DNA of 5,090 nucleotides, from the NCBI GenBank assembly GCA_003523465.1, contig DQAA01000649.1, positions 1 through 5,090 on the forward strand, given 5' to 3'. Shown here one piece after another: positions 1 through 5,090 of this stretch. Within the stretch, counting starts at the first letter, position 1. Each line of letters begins with the position of its first letter. The DNA is from Pseudomonas sp. (lineage in GTDB: Bacteria > Pseudomonadota > Gammaproteobacteria > Pseudomonadales > Pseudomonadaceae). The notes beneath the pieces are model-generated. The model saw only the letters and a list, made by a program, of their open reading frames with translations. It was not told the DNA's origin and ran no database searches. The position numbers were made by a program, and so were the translations under genes.

Positions 1-1070
1 GGACCACCTTCCTCGCCTTCGTTCATGCCGGCGGCTTCCGCCAGCGGACCACGCATCACCGGCTGGGACTGACCCACCAGCGGCAGCGGCATCGGCTGCG
101 ACGAGCCGGCGAACTCGATCGCCGGACCGCCATTATTCGACTGAGTATTGCTCGGCTGACCCTGGCCCAGCGGCAGTTGCGCCTGCTCGGCAGGTGCGCC
201 GTTATTCGGCTGGTCGCCCTTCTTCGGCATCAGCACAGCGGCGCCGACGGCGACGATTACCACGGCGGACAACGCCAGCACATGTTTCTTCGGCATAGTG
301 AACCCCACTGATGGTCGCTTCGCCGTCGAGCGGCTGGCGATCATTGCTTCGATCAAGGTATCGCGGGCGACCTGGTTGATGGTCCCGGGCCAGCCTTCGG
401 AGTTTTGCTGGATATCGGCGATCTGCTCTGCGGTGAACACCTCGATGCCACGACCCGCACCTTCCAGACGCTGCTCCAGGTATTCCCGGGTCTCGTCTTC
501 GCTGTAAGGCTGCAGCTCGATGACATGGAAGCGTTCATCTTCGATCTCCAGCGCATCCAGGCTGGCAATCAGGGACGGCTCACCGAACAGGAACACATGG
601 GGGCGCCCTTCCGCGGTGCCCGCCGCCAGTTCCAGCAACGCTTGGAGCGCCGATTCGCCAAGTTGTTCCGCATCGTCTACCAGCAAGTAGACTTCCTGGC
701 CGGTCAGCCCGAGCTGCACGACCTGGGACAGGATCGCCGAAACCTCGGCCTTGGCCACGTTCAGCGACTGCGCCACCTGGGCCAGGACGCCGGCGGCATC
801 ACTGGCGCCACGGGCGGAAATCACCACGCTCTGCACCGACTGCTTGTTGGTACTGGCCACCAGGGCCTGGCGCAGCAGGGTCTTGCCGCTGCCCTGAGGA
901 CCGGTCACTACCAGCAGCAGCTGGCTGTAGCGGGCAAGGTGATGCAGTTGCCCCAGGACCGGTTTGCGCTGGGCGGGGAAGAACTTGAACCCCGGAACGC
1001 GCGCGGCGAAGGGATCGTGATTCAGCTGGTAGTGGCCGAGAAAGGCCTCGTCGGCATGCAAACTAGTCAT
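1..1070 (-). CDS. DamX-like protein, ExeA-type ATPase plus membrane anchor (3' end outside window)
   Basis: This open frame is cut by the left edge after 356 codons. I translated it by hand: it starts ATG at 1070 with MTSLHADEAF and has no stop in the window. Residues 13-21 (HYQLNHDPF) match the start of ExeA/AAA_22-type ATPases. Walker A is GPQGSGKT at 57-64 and Walker B is VYLLVDDAEQL with acidic D132 and D133. A hydrophobic segment at about 264-281 is flanked by KK pairs, followed by a linker rich in Gln, Pro, Asn and Gly. This fits a cytoplasmic ATPase domain, one membrane crossing and a periplasmic tail. In the family and at this position after aroB, the tail normally ends in a peptidoglycan-binding SPOR domain, which here would lie beyond the edge, so it is inferred. 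It starts 16 bases after the aroB stop, with GAGAG upstream, suggesting co-transcription. E. coli DamX lacks this intact ATPase domain, so the shared name rests mainly on position. The cellular role is probably in envelope or division-site function. Confidence 0.85.
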   Translation of the reverse strand, partial: MTSLHADEAFLGHYQLNHDPFAARVPGFKFFPAQRKPVLGQLHHLARYSQLLLVVTGPQGSGKTLLRQALVASTNKQSVQSVVISARGASDAAGVLAQVAQSLNVAKAEVSAILSQVVQLGLTGQEVYLLVDDAEQLGESALQALLELAAGTAEGRPHVFLFGEPSLIASLDALEIEDERFHVIELQPYSEDETREYLEQRLEGAGRGIEVFTAEQIADIQQNSEGWPGTINQVARDTLIEAMIASRSTAKRPSVGFTMPKKHVLALSAVVIVAVGAAVLMPKKGDQPNNGAPAEQAQLPLGQGQPSNTQSNNGGPAIEFAGSSQPMPLPLVGQSQPVMRGPLAEAAGMNEGEEGG

Positions 1071-1086
1071 CGGGCTCTCATAGACC

Positions 1087-2184
1087 TCAAAGCTGGGCCA
1101 CGATGGCGGGGTAATCCGCCGCCAGCGTGTCCTGAAGAATCTCTTGCGGGTAGTCGTCGGTGACCACCGCCTCGCCCAGCTTGCTCAGCAGGACCAGACG
1201 CAAACGACCATCGAGTACTTTCTTGTCTACCGACATGTGCTGCATGAACTGCGCCGGCGTCATGTCTTGCGGCGGTACCACGGGCAGACCGGCGCGCTGC
1301 ATCAGGCGGATGCCGCGATCGCGATCCTGCTGGCTGATCCAGCCGAGGCGCATGGACATTTCCAGGGCCATGACCGTACCTGCCGCAACCGCCTCGCCGT
1401 GAAGCCAGACACCATAGCCCATCTGCGTTTCGATCGCGTGGCCGAAGGTGTGACCCAGGTTCAGGGTAGCGCGCACCCCGGACTCACGCTCGTCGGCGCC
1501 CACGACCGCTGCCTTGGCCGCGCAGGAGCGACGGATCGCTTCGGTCAGGGCCACGCCATCGAGGTTGCGCAGGGCGTCGACGTTGTCCTCCAGCCAGCCC
1601 AGGAACGGCTCGTCGCAGATCAGGCCGTACTTGATCACTTCGGCAAGGCCGGCGGACAGTTCGCGCGGCGGCAGGGTGCGCAGGCTGGCAGTATCGATCA
1701 GCACCGCATTGGGCTGGTAGAAGGCGCCGACCATGTTCTTGCCGAGGGGGTGGTTGATGCCGGTCTTGCCGCCGACCGAGGAATCGACCTGGGACAGCAG
1801 GGTGGTCGGCACCTGGATAAAGTCGACGCCGCGCTGGTAGCAGGCGGCGGCGAAGCCGGCCATGTCGCCGATGACACCGCCGCCAAGGGCGACGACGGTG
1901 GTGCGGCGGTCATGCCGTGCGGTGAGCAACGCATCGAAGATCAGTTGCAGGGTTTCCCAGTTCTTGTAGGCCTCGCCATCCGGCAGCACCACCGGCAGCA
2001 CCTTGTAGGCTCCCAGGGTCTGGGTGAGGCGCTCAAGGTACAGGGGCGCGACGGTCTCGTTGGAAACGATGGCAACCTGCCGACCGGCAATATGCGGCGC
2101 CAGCAGTTCAGCTTGTTCCAGCAACCCTTCACCGATGTAGATCGGGTAGCTGCGCTCGCCCAGTTCGACCTTAAGTGTCTGCAT
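1087..2184 (-). CDS. aroB: 3-dehydroquinate synthase
   Basis: AroB converts DAHP to 3-dehydroquinate, the second step of the shikimate pathway, in the cytosol using NAD and a divalent metal (usually zinc). The protein is 365 residues, the usual length for bacterial AroB. Visible motifs are the NAD-binding [10 protein letters not shown] at 101-110, the active-site run [19 protein letters not shown] at 132-150, and the three expected metal ligands E182 (in AEVIKYG), H245 (in [10 protein letters not shown]) and H262 (in LHGEA). I chose ATG at 2184 because GGGGA lies just upstream and the family starts with this MQTL...[10 protein letters not shown] pattern. A TTG at 2196 is in frame and would add four residues, but has no ribosome site. 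The gene follows aroK after 100 bases holding two inverted repeats, and precedes the damX-like gene by 16 bases. Nothing suggests damage or loss of catalytic residues. Confidence 0.97.
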   Translation of the reverse strand: MQTLKVELGERSYPIYIGEGLLEQAELLAPHIAGRQVAIVSNETVAPLYLERLTQTLGAYKVLPVVLPDGEAYKNWETLQLIFDALLTARHDRRTTVVALGGGVIGDMAGFAAACYQRGVDFIQVPTTLLSQVDSSVGGKTGINHPLGKNMVGAFYQPNAVLIDTASLRTLPPRELSAGLAEVIKYGLICDEPFLGWLEDNVDALRNLDGVALTEAIRRSCAAKAAVVGADERESGVRATLNLGHTFGHAIETQMGYGVWLHGEAVAAGTVMALEMSMRLGWISQQDRDRGIRLMQRAGLPVVPPQDMTPAQFMQHMSVDKKVLDGRLRLVLLSKLGEAVVTDDYPQEILQDTLAADYPAIVAQL

Positions 2185-2195
2185 GTATCCCCACA
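2185..2195 (-). promoter_or_regulatory. Ribosome binding site of aroB
   Basis: On the minus strand GTGGGGATAC stands directly before ATG at 2184. The GGGGA core is close to the start (3 bases away). It decides in favour of this ATG over the in-frame TTG at 2196, whose codons overlap this site. Confidence 0.55.
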
Positions 2196-2205
2196 AAGAA
2201 CGAAG

Positions 2206-2232
2206 ACGCGGGCCTGGAAGGTCGGCCCGCGT
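2206..2232 (-). promoter_or_regulatory. Perfect 9-bp inverted repeat in the aroK-aroB gap (possible attenuator or processing hairpin)
   Basis: The arms ACGCGGGCC (2206-2214) and GGCCCGCGT (2224-2232) are exact reverse complements around a 9-base loop. On the minus-strand transcript the hairpin is followed by CTTCGTTCTTTG and then the aroB ribosome site, so the tail is only moderately U-rich. This may be a weak intrinsic terminator, an mRNA stability element, or a structure limiting read-through into aroB. Function is inferred; the repeat itself is plain in the sequence. It ends about 20 bases before the aroB start. Confidence 0.45.
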
Positions 2233-2242
2233 GATAACAAAG

Positions 2243-2257
2243 TGCCCTGCCAGGGCA
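2243..2257 (-). promoter_or_regulatory. Short inverted repeat after aroK (possible weak terminator)
   Basis: TGCCCTG (2243-2249) and CAGGGCA (2251-2257) are perfect reverse complements with one base between; in RNA the inner pairs would open to form the loop, leaving a short stem. On the minus strand it is followed by CTTTGTTATC, a short T-rich stretch, which resembles a weak Rho-independent terminator. It lies 28 bases beyond the aroK stop and 10 bases ahead of the larger hairpin at 2206-2232. Confidence 0.3.
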
Positions 2258-2284
2258 TGACTGGTCGCCGAGGATAGTCATGCG

Positions 2285-2803
2285 TCAGCGGGGCGGCAAC
2301 TTCTGCAAGCGCTCGAGAATATCCAGCACCACCATGCGCGGCGGCCGCTCGTCGGTTTCCACCACCAGATCGGCGATTTCCCGGTACAGCGGATCACGCA
2401 GCGCCAGCAGGTTGCGCAGGGTTTCCTCGGGATTGGCGGTGCGCAACAGCGGACGGTTGCGATCGCGGGCGGTACGCCCCACCTGCTGCTCCACCGAAGC
2501 ATGCAGGTAGATGACCCGGCCGCCCTCGTGCAGCGCCTTGCGGTTGGCATCGCGCATCACCGCGCCGCCACCGGTGGCCAGGACCACGCCATCGGCACCA
2601 CAAAGCTCGGCGATCATGGCCTGCTCGCGATCGCGAAAGCCAGGCTCGCCTTCCTTATCGAAGATCCATGGAATATTAGCGCCCGTGCGCAATTCAATTT
2701 CCTTATCGGAATCCTTGAAAGGCAGGCGCAGCTCTTTGGCCAGCAGGCGGCCGATGGTGCTTTTGCCAGCACCCATCGGCCCAACAAGTATCAAATTTCG
2801 CAC
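2285..2803 (-). CDS. aroK: Shikimate kinase
   Basis: AroK phosphorylates shikimate at the 3-hydroxyl using ATP, in the cytosol, the fifth step of the shikimate pathway. The 172-residue product is the usual size. Walker A is GPMGAGKS at 8-15; D33 (in DSDKEIE) and R57 (in GFRDRE) are the expected shikimate contacts; TGGGAV at 77-82 is the glycine-rich substrate loop; R117 in the RNRPLL lid and R136 in LALRDPLY complete the active site. The start is a GTG at 2803, four bases after the pilQ stop, giving the N-terminus [15 protein letters not shown] expected for Pseudomonas AroK. Only a weak GTGAG-like ribosome site is visible upstream, inside the end of pilQ, so translation is probably coupled to pilQ. 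The gene belongs to the pil-aroK-aroB operon; aroB follows after 100 bases. Confidence 0.97.
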   Translation of the reverse strand: MRNLILVGPMGAGKSTIGRLLAKELRLPFKDSDKEIELRTGANIPWIFDKEGEPGFRDREQAMIAELCGADGVVLATGGGAVMRDANRKALHEGGRVIYLHASVEQQVGRTARDRNRPLLRTANPEETLRNLLALRDPLYREIADLVVETDERPPRMVVLDILERLQKLPPR

Positions 2804-2807
2804 AGAA

Positions 2808-4079
2808 TCAATGACTCACAGCAATCGCCTGGTCATTCATGATACGCGGAGTCAGGAAGACCAACAGCTCGGATTTTTTCTCTTGGACGGTAGAGCGACG
2901 AAACAGCCGCCCAACATACGGCACATCGCTGAAAAATGGCACCTTATCCACCACATTACTTTTACTCGTCGAATAGACGCCGCCGATCACGATGGTCTGG
3001 CCATCACCCACCCGGACCCGGGCGTTGACCTCGTTTTTGCGAATCGGCGGCACCGTGCCCTGGATATTCAGGTAGTCCGGCTCATCCTTGGTCACCTTGA
3101 CCTGCATGCTCACCGCACCGCCCGGCATGATCTGCGGAGTAACCTCCAGCGACAGCGACGCTTCACGGAAGGTGATCGAGGTGGTGCCGTTGGCACCGGA
3201 CTCCTGGTAAGGCACCTCGGAGCCCCTGAGGATACGTGCGGTTTCGTTGTCGGCGGTGAGCACCTTGGGCTGGGAAATGATCTCGCCATTGCCGGACTTC
3301 TCCATGGCGCTGAGTTCCAGGTCGAGCAGCCCGCTGTCGCCGAGCAGGCCGAAGCCGATACCCGCTGCGGGACGATCAAGGCCAAGATCCACGAAGGTTG
3401 GCGTCTCGGCCCCAAGACCTGCCGTCCTCAGACGCCCACCGCCCAGCGCGCCACCCCAGCGCACGCCCAGGCCGCGCTCGTAATCGACGTTGACCTCGAC
3501 TATCCGCGCCTCGATGAGGACCTGGCGAACCGGCACGTCCAGCTGCACCAGCAGACGGCGCAAGGTGTCGAGCCGCTGCGGCTGCTGGCTGGTGATCAGG
3601 GTATTGGTGCGTTCGTCGACACCGATCGCGCCCCAGGGCTCTTCACCGGACTGGACCTCCAGCAATGGCAGGAGCAAGGCAGCGAGGTCAGCCGCCCGTG
3701 CATGGTTGACCCTGAGCAACGCCTGCTCCCTGAACGCGGAGACGGGACGCCCGGCATTCTCCAGTTCCGCCAACGGCGCCACCAGCAGCACATTCCCTTC
3801 CAGTCGCCTGCCCAACCCCTTGCTACGCAGCACCGTGTCCAGCGCCTGCTCCCAGGGCACTTCGTGCAAGCGCAGGGTGACATTGCCACTCACCTCATCG
3901 CTTACCACCAGATTGGCGCCGACGAAGTCAGCCAGCACCTGCAGCACCGCCCTGACCTCGACATTCTGGAAATTCAGCGACAGCGGCTTGCCGGCATGCC
4001 CTGCGGGGGCCGGAATCGCACCGGCCCAGGGTGAAAGCAGCATCAGGCCCAGCACCCATGATTTGAACATCCTGTTCAT
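2808..4079 (-). CDS. pilQ: Type IV pilus / DNA-uptake secretin PilQ, short form without AMIN domains
   Basis: PilQ forms the outer-membrane ring through which a type IV pilus (or DNA in competence systems) passes. Residues 1-21 are a signal peptide, with probable cleavage after AGA. Residues about 33-102 are an STN/N0 domain ([20 protein letters not shown] and on), about 120-198 an N1/KH-like domain ending in [14 protein letters not shown], and about 198-418 the secretin barrel. The secretin signature is visible as TIVIGG at 362-367 and [14 protein letters not shown] at 380-393, followed by [11 protein letters not shown]. aeruginosa PilQ is about 714 residues because of N-terminal AMIN domains; this protein goes straight from signal peptide to N0 and is close to E. 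coli HofQ in length. ATG at 4079 has a strong GGAAGGAGAGG ribosome site; Met4 is a less likely start. It lies 13 bases after the PilO-P gene, whose C-terminal domain should bind the N0 domain. No pilotin-dependent tail is evident. Confidence 0.94.
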   Translation of the reverse strand: MNRMFKSWVLGLMLLSPWAGAIPAPAGHAGKPLSLNFQNVEVRAVLQVLADFVGANLVVSDEVSGNVTLRLHEVPWEQALDTVLRSKGLGRRLEGNVLLVAPLAELENAGRPVSAFREQALLRVNHARAADLAALLLPLLEVQSGEEPWGAIGVDERTNTLITSQQPQRLDTLRRLLVQLDVPVRQVLIEARIVEVNVDYERGLGVRWGGALGGGRLRTAGLGAETPTFVDLGLDRPAAGIGFGLLGDSGLLDLELSAMEKSGNGEIISQPKVLTADNETARILRGSEVPYQESGANGTTSITFREASLSLEVTPQIMPGGAVSMQVKVTKDEPDYLNIQGTVPPIRKNEVNARVRVGDGQTIVIGGVYSTSKSNVVDKVPFFSDVPYVGRLFRRSTVQEKKSELLVFLTPRIMNDQAIAVSH

Positions 4080-4083
4080 CTAC

Positions 4084-4094
4084 CTCTCCTTCCT
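4084..4094 (-). promoter_or_regulatory. Strong ribosome binding site of pilQ
   Basis: On the minus strand AGGAAGGAGAGG sits a few bases before ATG at 4079 and overlaps the TAG stop of the upstream gene (4093-4095). It is the best Shine-Dalgarno match in the window and fixes the first ATG as the pilQ start. The strength suits a protein needed at higher stoichiometry (a secretin multimer) than its neighbours. Confidence 0.7.
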
Positions 4095-4959
4095 ATCCTT
4101 TAAAGAGCGTCAGCACCCGAGGAATCACTGCCGAAACGCCCTGCAATTCGACGCGCCCCTCTTCTATTGCCACGACCTGACCGTCGCCAAAACGGTCGCC
4201 TTCGCGCAGCAAGTGCACGGTCGCCCCAAGACGAACCAGCGCCGCCCGCCCCTGCCGATCACGCAGGTACCCGACCATCCGCGCCTGATCCAGCGACAGA
4301 TCGACCGCGGTGGCTGCAAGCGCCTCGAATGGATTGTGCGGCTGCACGGATGACGGCGTCGACGAGGCCAGCACCACCGTCGACTGGATCGCGCGGTACG
4401 CCTGAAGGCGCAGGCTCAGGCGCAACACGTCGGAGAGCCCGTCCTCCGCTGCGGCCAGTTGCAGTTCATGCAGCGTCACCAGTTGATCCAGCCCGCCAAG
4501 GCCTGCGAGAAAGCGCTTCAAGGCGCGGTATTCACCCGACACCTGCAAGTGCAACGGCAACTCGACGTGATTGGTCCGCGGCTCAGGCTCCAGCACCGTG
4601 ACCTGCTCGAAGGACAAGCCAACCCCCAGGCGGGCAAGGCTCTGCAGCAGGCTCGCCAGGCCATCGTCATCGAAAAGCGCCCGGCGAACACGCTGGAGGT
4701 CGGCTTCCAGGAGGGCAGCCTGTGCCTCGTGCGCAGGCCGGGAGTCCACTTCTGCCGAGCGCACCTGCCATTGATGCTGCAACTCGTCGTGCCGGCCATC
4801 CGCTCGCTCGATCGCCTCCAGCAATCCGCCCACGTGGAAGCTGTAGAACAGCATCGGGACCAGCAGCAGGCACAAGACCAGCAAGGCGCCCCTGGCCATC
4901 CATGACCAACGCAGCAGCACGCGCCAGTCCACCAAATCATCGATCCAGGCAAGGTTCAT
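4093..4959 (-). CDS. pilO: PilO-PilP fusion, inner-membrane alignment protein of type IV pilus machine
   Basis: This 288-residue protein carries both PilO-like and PilP-like regions. Residues 1-21 are cytoplasmic, 22-43 form one membrane helix (ARGALLVLCLLLVPMLFYSF), about 44-94 look like a coiled coil, and about 98-188 match the ferredoxin-like PilO domain (note VELPLHLQVSGEYRALKRFL, typical of PilO). A Ser/Thr/Pro-rich linker at 190-208 leads to a C-terminal domain at about 209-286 that begins NPFEAL and continues with GYLRDRQGRAALVRLG and EGDRFGDGQVVAIEEGRVEL, the small beta-rich pattern of PilP. PilP is normally a separate lipoprotein; here no lipobox is present and no other pilP lies before pilQ. 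Known PilN-PilO pairs recruit PilP, which touches PilQ N0, so the fusion keeps that chain in one polypeptide. Start ATG 4959 overlaps the pilN stop (ATGA) and has GGAG seven bases upstream. The fusion reading is from pattern recognition; the C-terminal match is weaker than the PilO match. Confidence 0.85.
   Translation of the reverse strand: MNLAWIDDLVDWRVLLRWSWMARGALLVLCLLLVPMLFYSFHVGGLLEAIERADGRHDELQHQWQVRSAEVDSRPAHEAQAALLEADLQRVRRALFDDDGLASLLQSLARLGVGLSFEQVTVLEPEPRTNHVELPLHLQVSGEYRALKRFLAGLGGLDQLVTLHELQLAAAEDGLSDVLRLSLRLQAYRAIQSTVVLASSTPSSVQPHNPFEALAATAVDLSLDQARMVGYLRDRQGRAALVRLGATVHLLREGDRFGDGQVVAIEEGRVELQGVSAVIPRVLTLFKG
4956..4959 (-). other. ATGA start-stop overlap, pilN/pilO-P
   Basis: The ATG of the PilO-P gene (4959-4957) and the TGA of pilN (4958-4956) share bases. 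This arrangement usually couples translation, which fits two proteins that form a fixed-ratio complex. Confidence 0.85.
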
Positions 4960-5090
4960 GACGACTCCGTCGACTGAAGACTGACCAGCAGACGGAAGCG
5001 CTCACCTGTGGGCGAGGACACCAGTTCCTGCAAGTCCGGCGCGCCCAGCCCGGGTGCCTGGGTGAGATTGCGCAGGAGTTGCGCCACGTC
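4956..5090 (-). CDS. pilN: PilN, type IV pilus inner-membrane protein (C-terminal 44 residues only)
   Basis: An open minus-strand frame enters from the right edge and ends at TGA 4958-4956. The 44 residues start DVAQLLRNLTQAPGLGAPDL and end RFRLLVSLQSTESS. The pattern, a helix like 'LLRNLTQAP' followed by 'L..LV....GERFRLLVSL', is the end of a ferredoxin-like PilN periplasmic domain, where the final strand is hydrophobic. PilN forms a heterodimer with PilO under the inner-membrane pilus platform and links it to cytoplasmic PilM. Position directly before the PilO-P gene, with an ATGA overlap, supports the call; the fragment alone would not be decisive. The start, membrane helix and PilM-binding tail lie outside the window. 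Confidence 0.75.
   Translation of the reverse strand, partial: DVAQLLRNLTQAPGLGAPDLQELVSSPTGERFRLLVSLQSTESS

Noticed and set aside
405..1163. Plus-strand open frame (252 codons) opposite the DamX-like gene
   Set aside because: The minus frame has Walker A and B motifs and a membrane helix; the plus frame has low-complexity composition only and crosses into the end of aroB.
2185..2196. TTG at 2196 as the aroB start
   Set aside because: It would place the GGGGA ribosome site inside the coding region and add MWGY to a protein whose family begins at MQTL-like residues.
1144..2277. Plus-strand open frame (377 codons) opposite aroB
   Set aside because: It is antisense to aroB, whose metal and NAD residues are all intact. 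The shadow has no motif and no convincing ribosome site.
2511..4034. Long plus-strand open frame (507 codons) opposite aroK and pilQ
   Set aside because: It is antisense to two clearly recognised genes. Its translation is rich in His, Arg and Gln with no recognisable domain, as expected for a shadow frame in high-GC DNA.
4099..4106. Palindrome CTTTAAAG near the end of the PilO-P gene
   Set aside because: It is only eight bases, lies within codons for Leu-Phe-Lys, and has no partner or known site resemblance.
4167..4905. Plus-strand open frames opposite the PilO-P gene
   Set aside because: They are Arg/Ala/Pro-rich or Gln-rich reverse-strand readings with no family resemblance.

Overview
The window is high-GC DNA with a gene order and protein sequences typical of Pseudomonas, and more like the putida/fluorescens lineages than P. 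aeruginosa, because its PilQ is short and PilO and PilP appear to be joined. That placement is an inference from protein features; no search was run. Every gene I can support lies on the minus strand, so the operon reads from right to left.

In order of transcription: the last 44 codons of pilN (5090 to 4956); a 288-residue protein that looks like PilO joined to PilP (4959 to 4093); a 423-residue secretin, PilQ, without AMIN domains (4079 to 2808); shikimate kinase aroK with a GTG start (2803 to 2285); a 100-base gap with two inverted repeats; 3-dehydroquinate synthase aroB (2184 to 1087); and the first 356 codons of a DamX-like protein with an ExeA-type ATPase domain and one membrane segment (1070 to the left edge). 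The genes are very tightly packed: a 4-base ATGA overlap (pilN/pilO-P), then gaps of 13, 4, 100 and 16 bases. No stretch over 300 bases lacks a gene, and there are no tRNA, rRNA, CRISPR or mobile-element signs.

The pil genes encode the inner-membrane alignment complex (PilN, PilO-P) and the outer-membrane secretin (PilQ) of a type IV pilus or related DNA-uptake machine. aroK and aroB supply two steps of the shikimate pathway towards aromatic amino acids. The DamX-like protein probably acts in the cell envelope or at the division site. Co-location of secretin genes with aroK, aroB and damX is an old, widely kept arrangement in gammaproteobacteria (compare hofMNOPQ-aroK-aroB-damX of E. coli).

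The most interesting features are the PilO-PilP fusion without a lipoprotein PilP, the minimal secretin it would dock to, and the paired hairpins between aroK and aroB. I see no wholly new system here.
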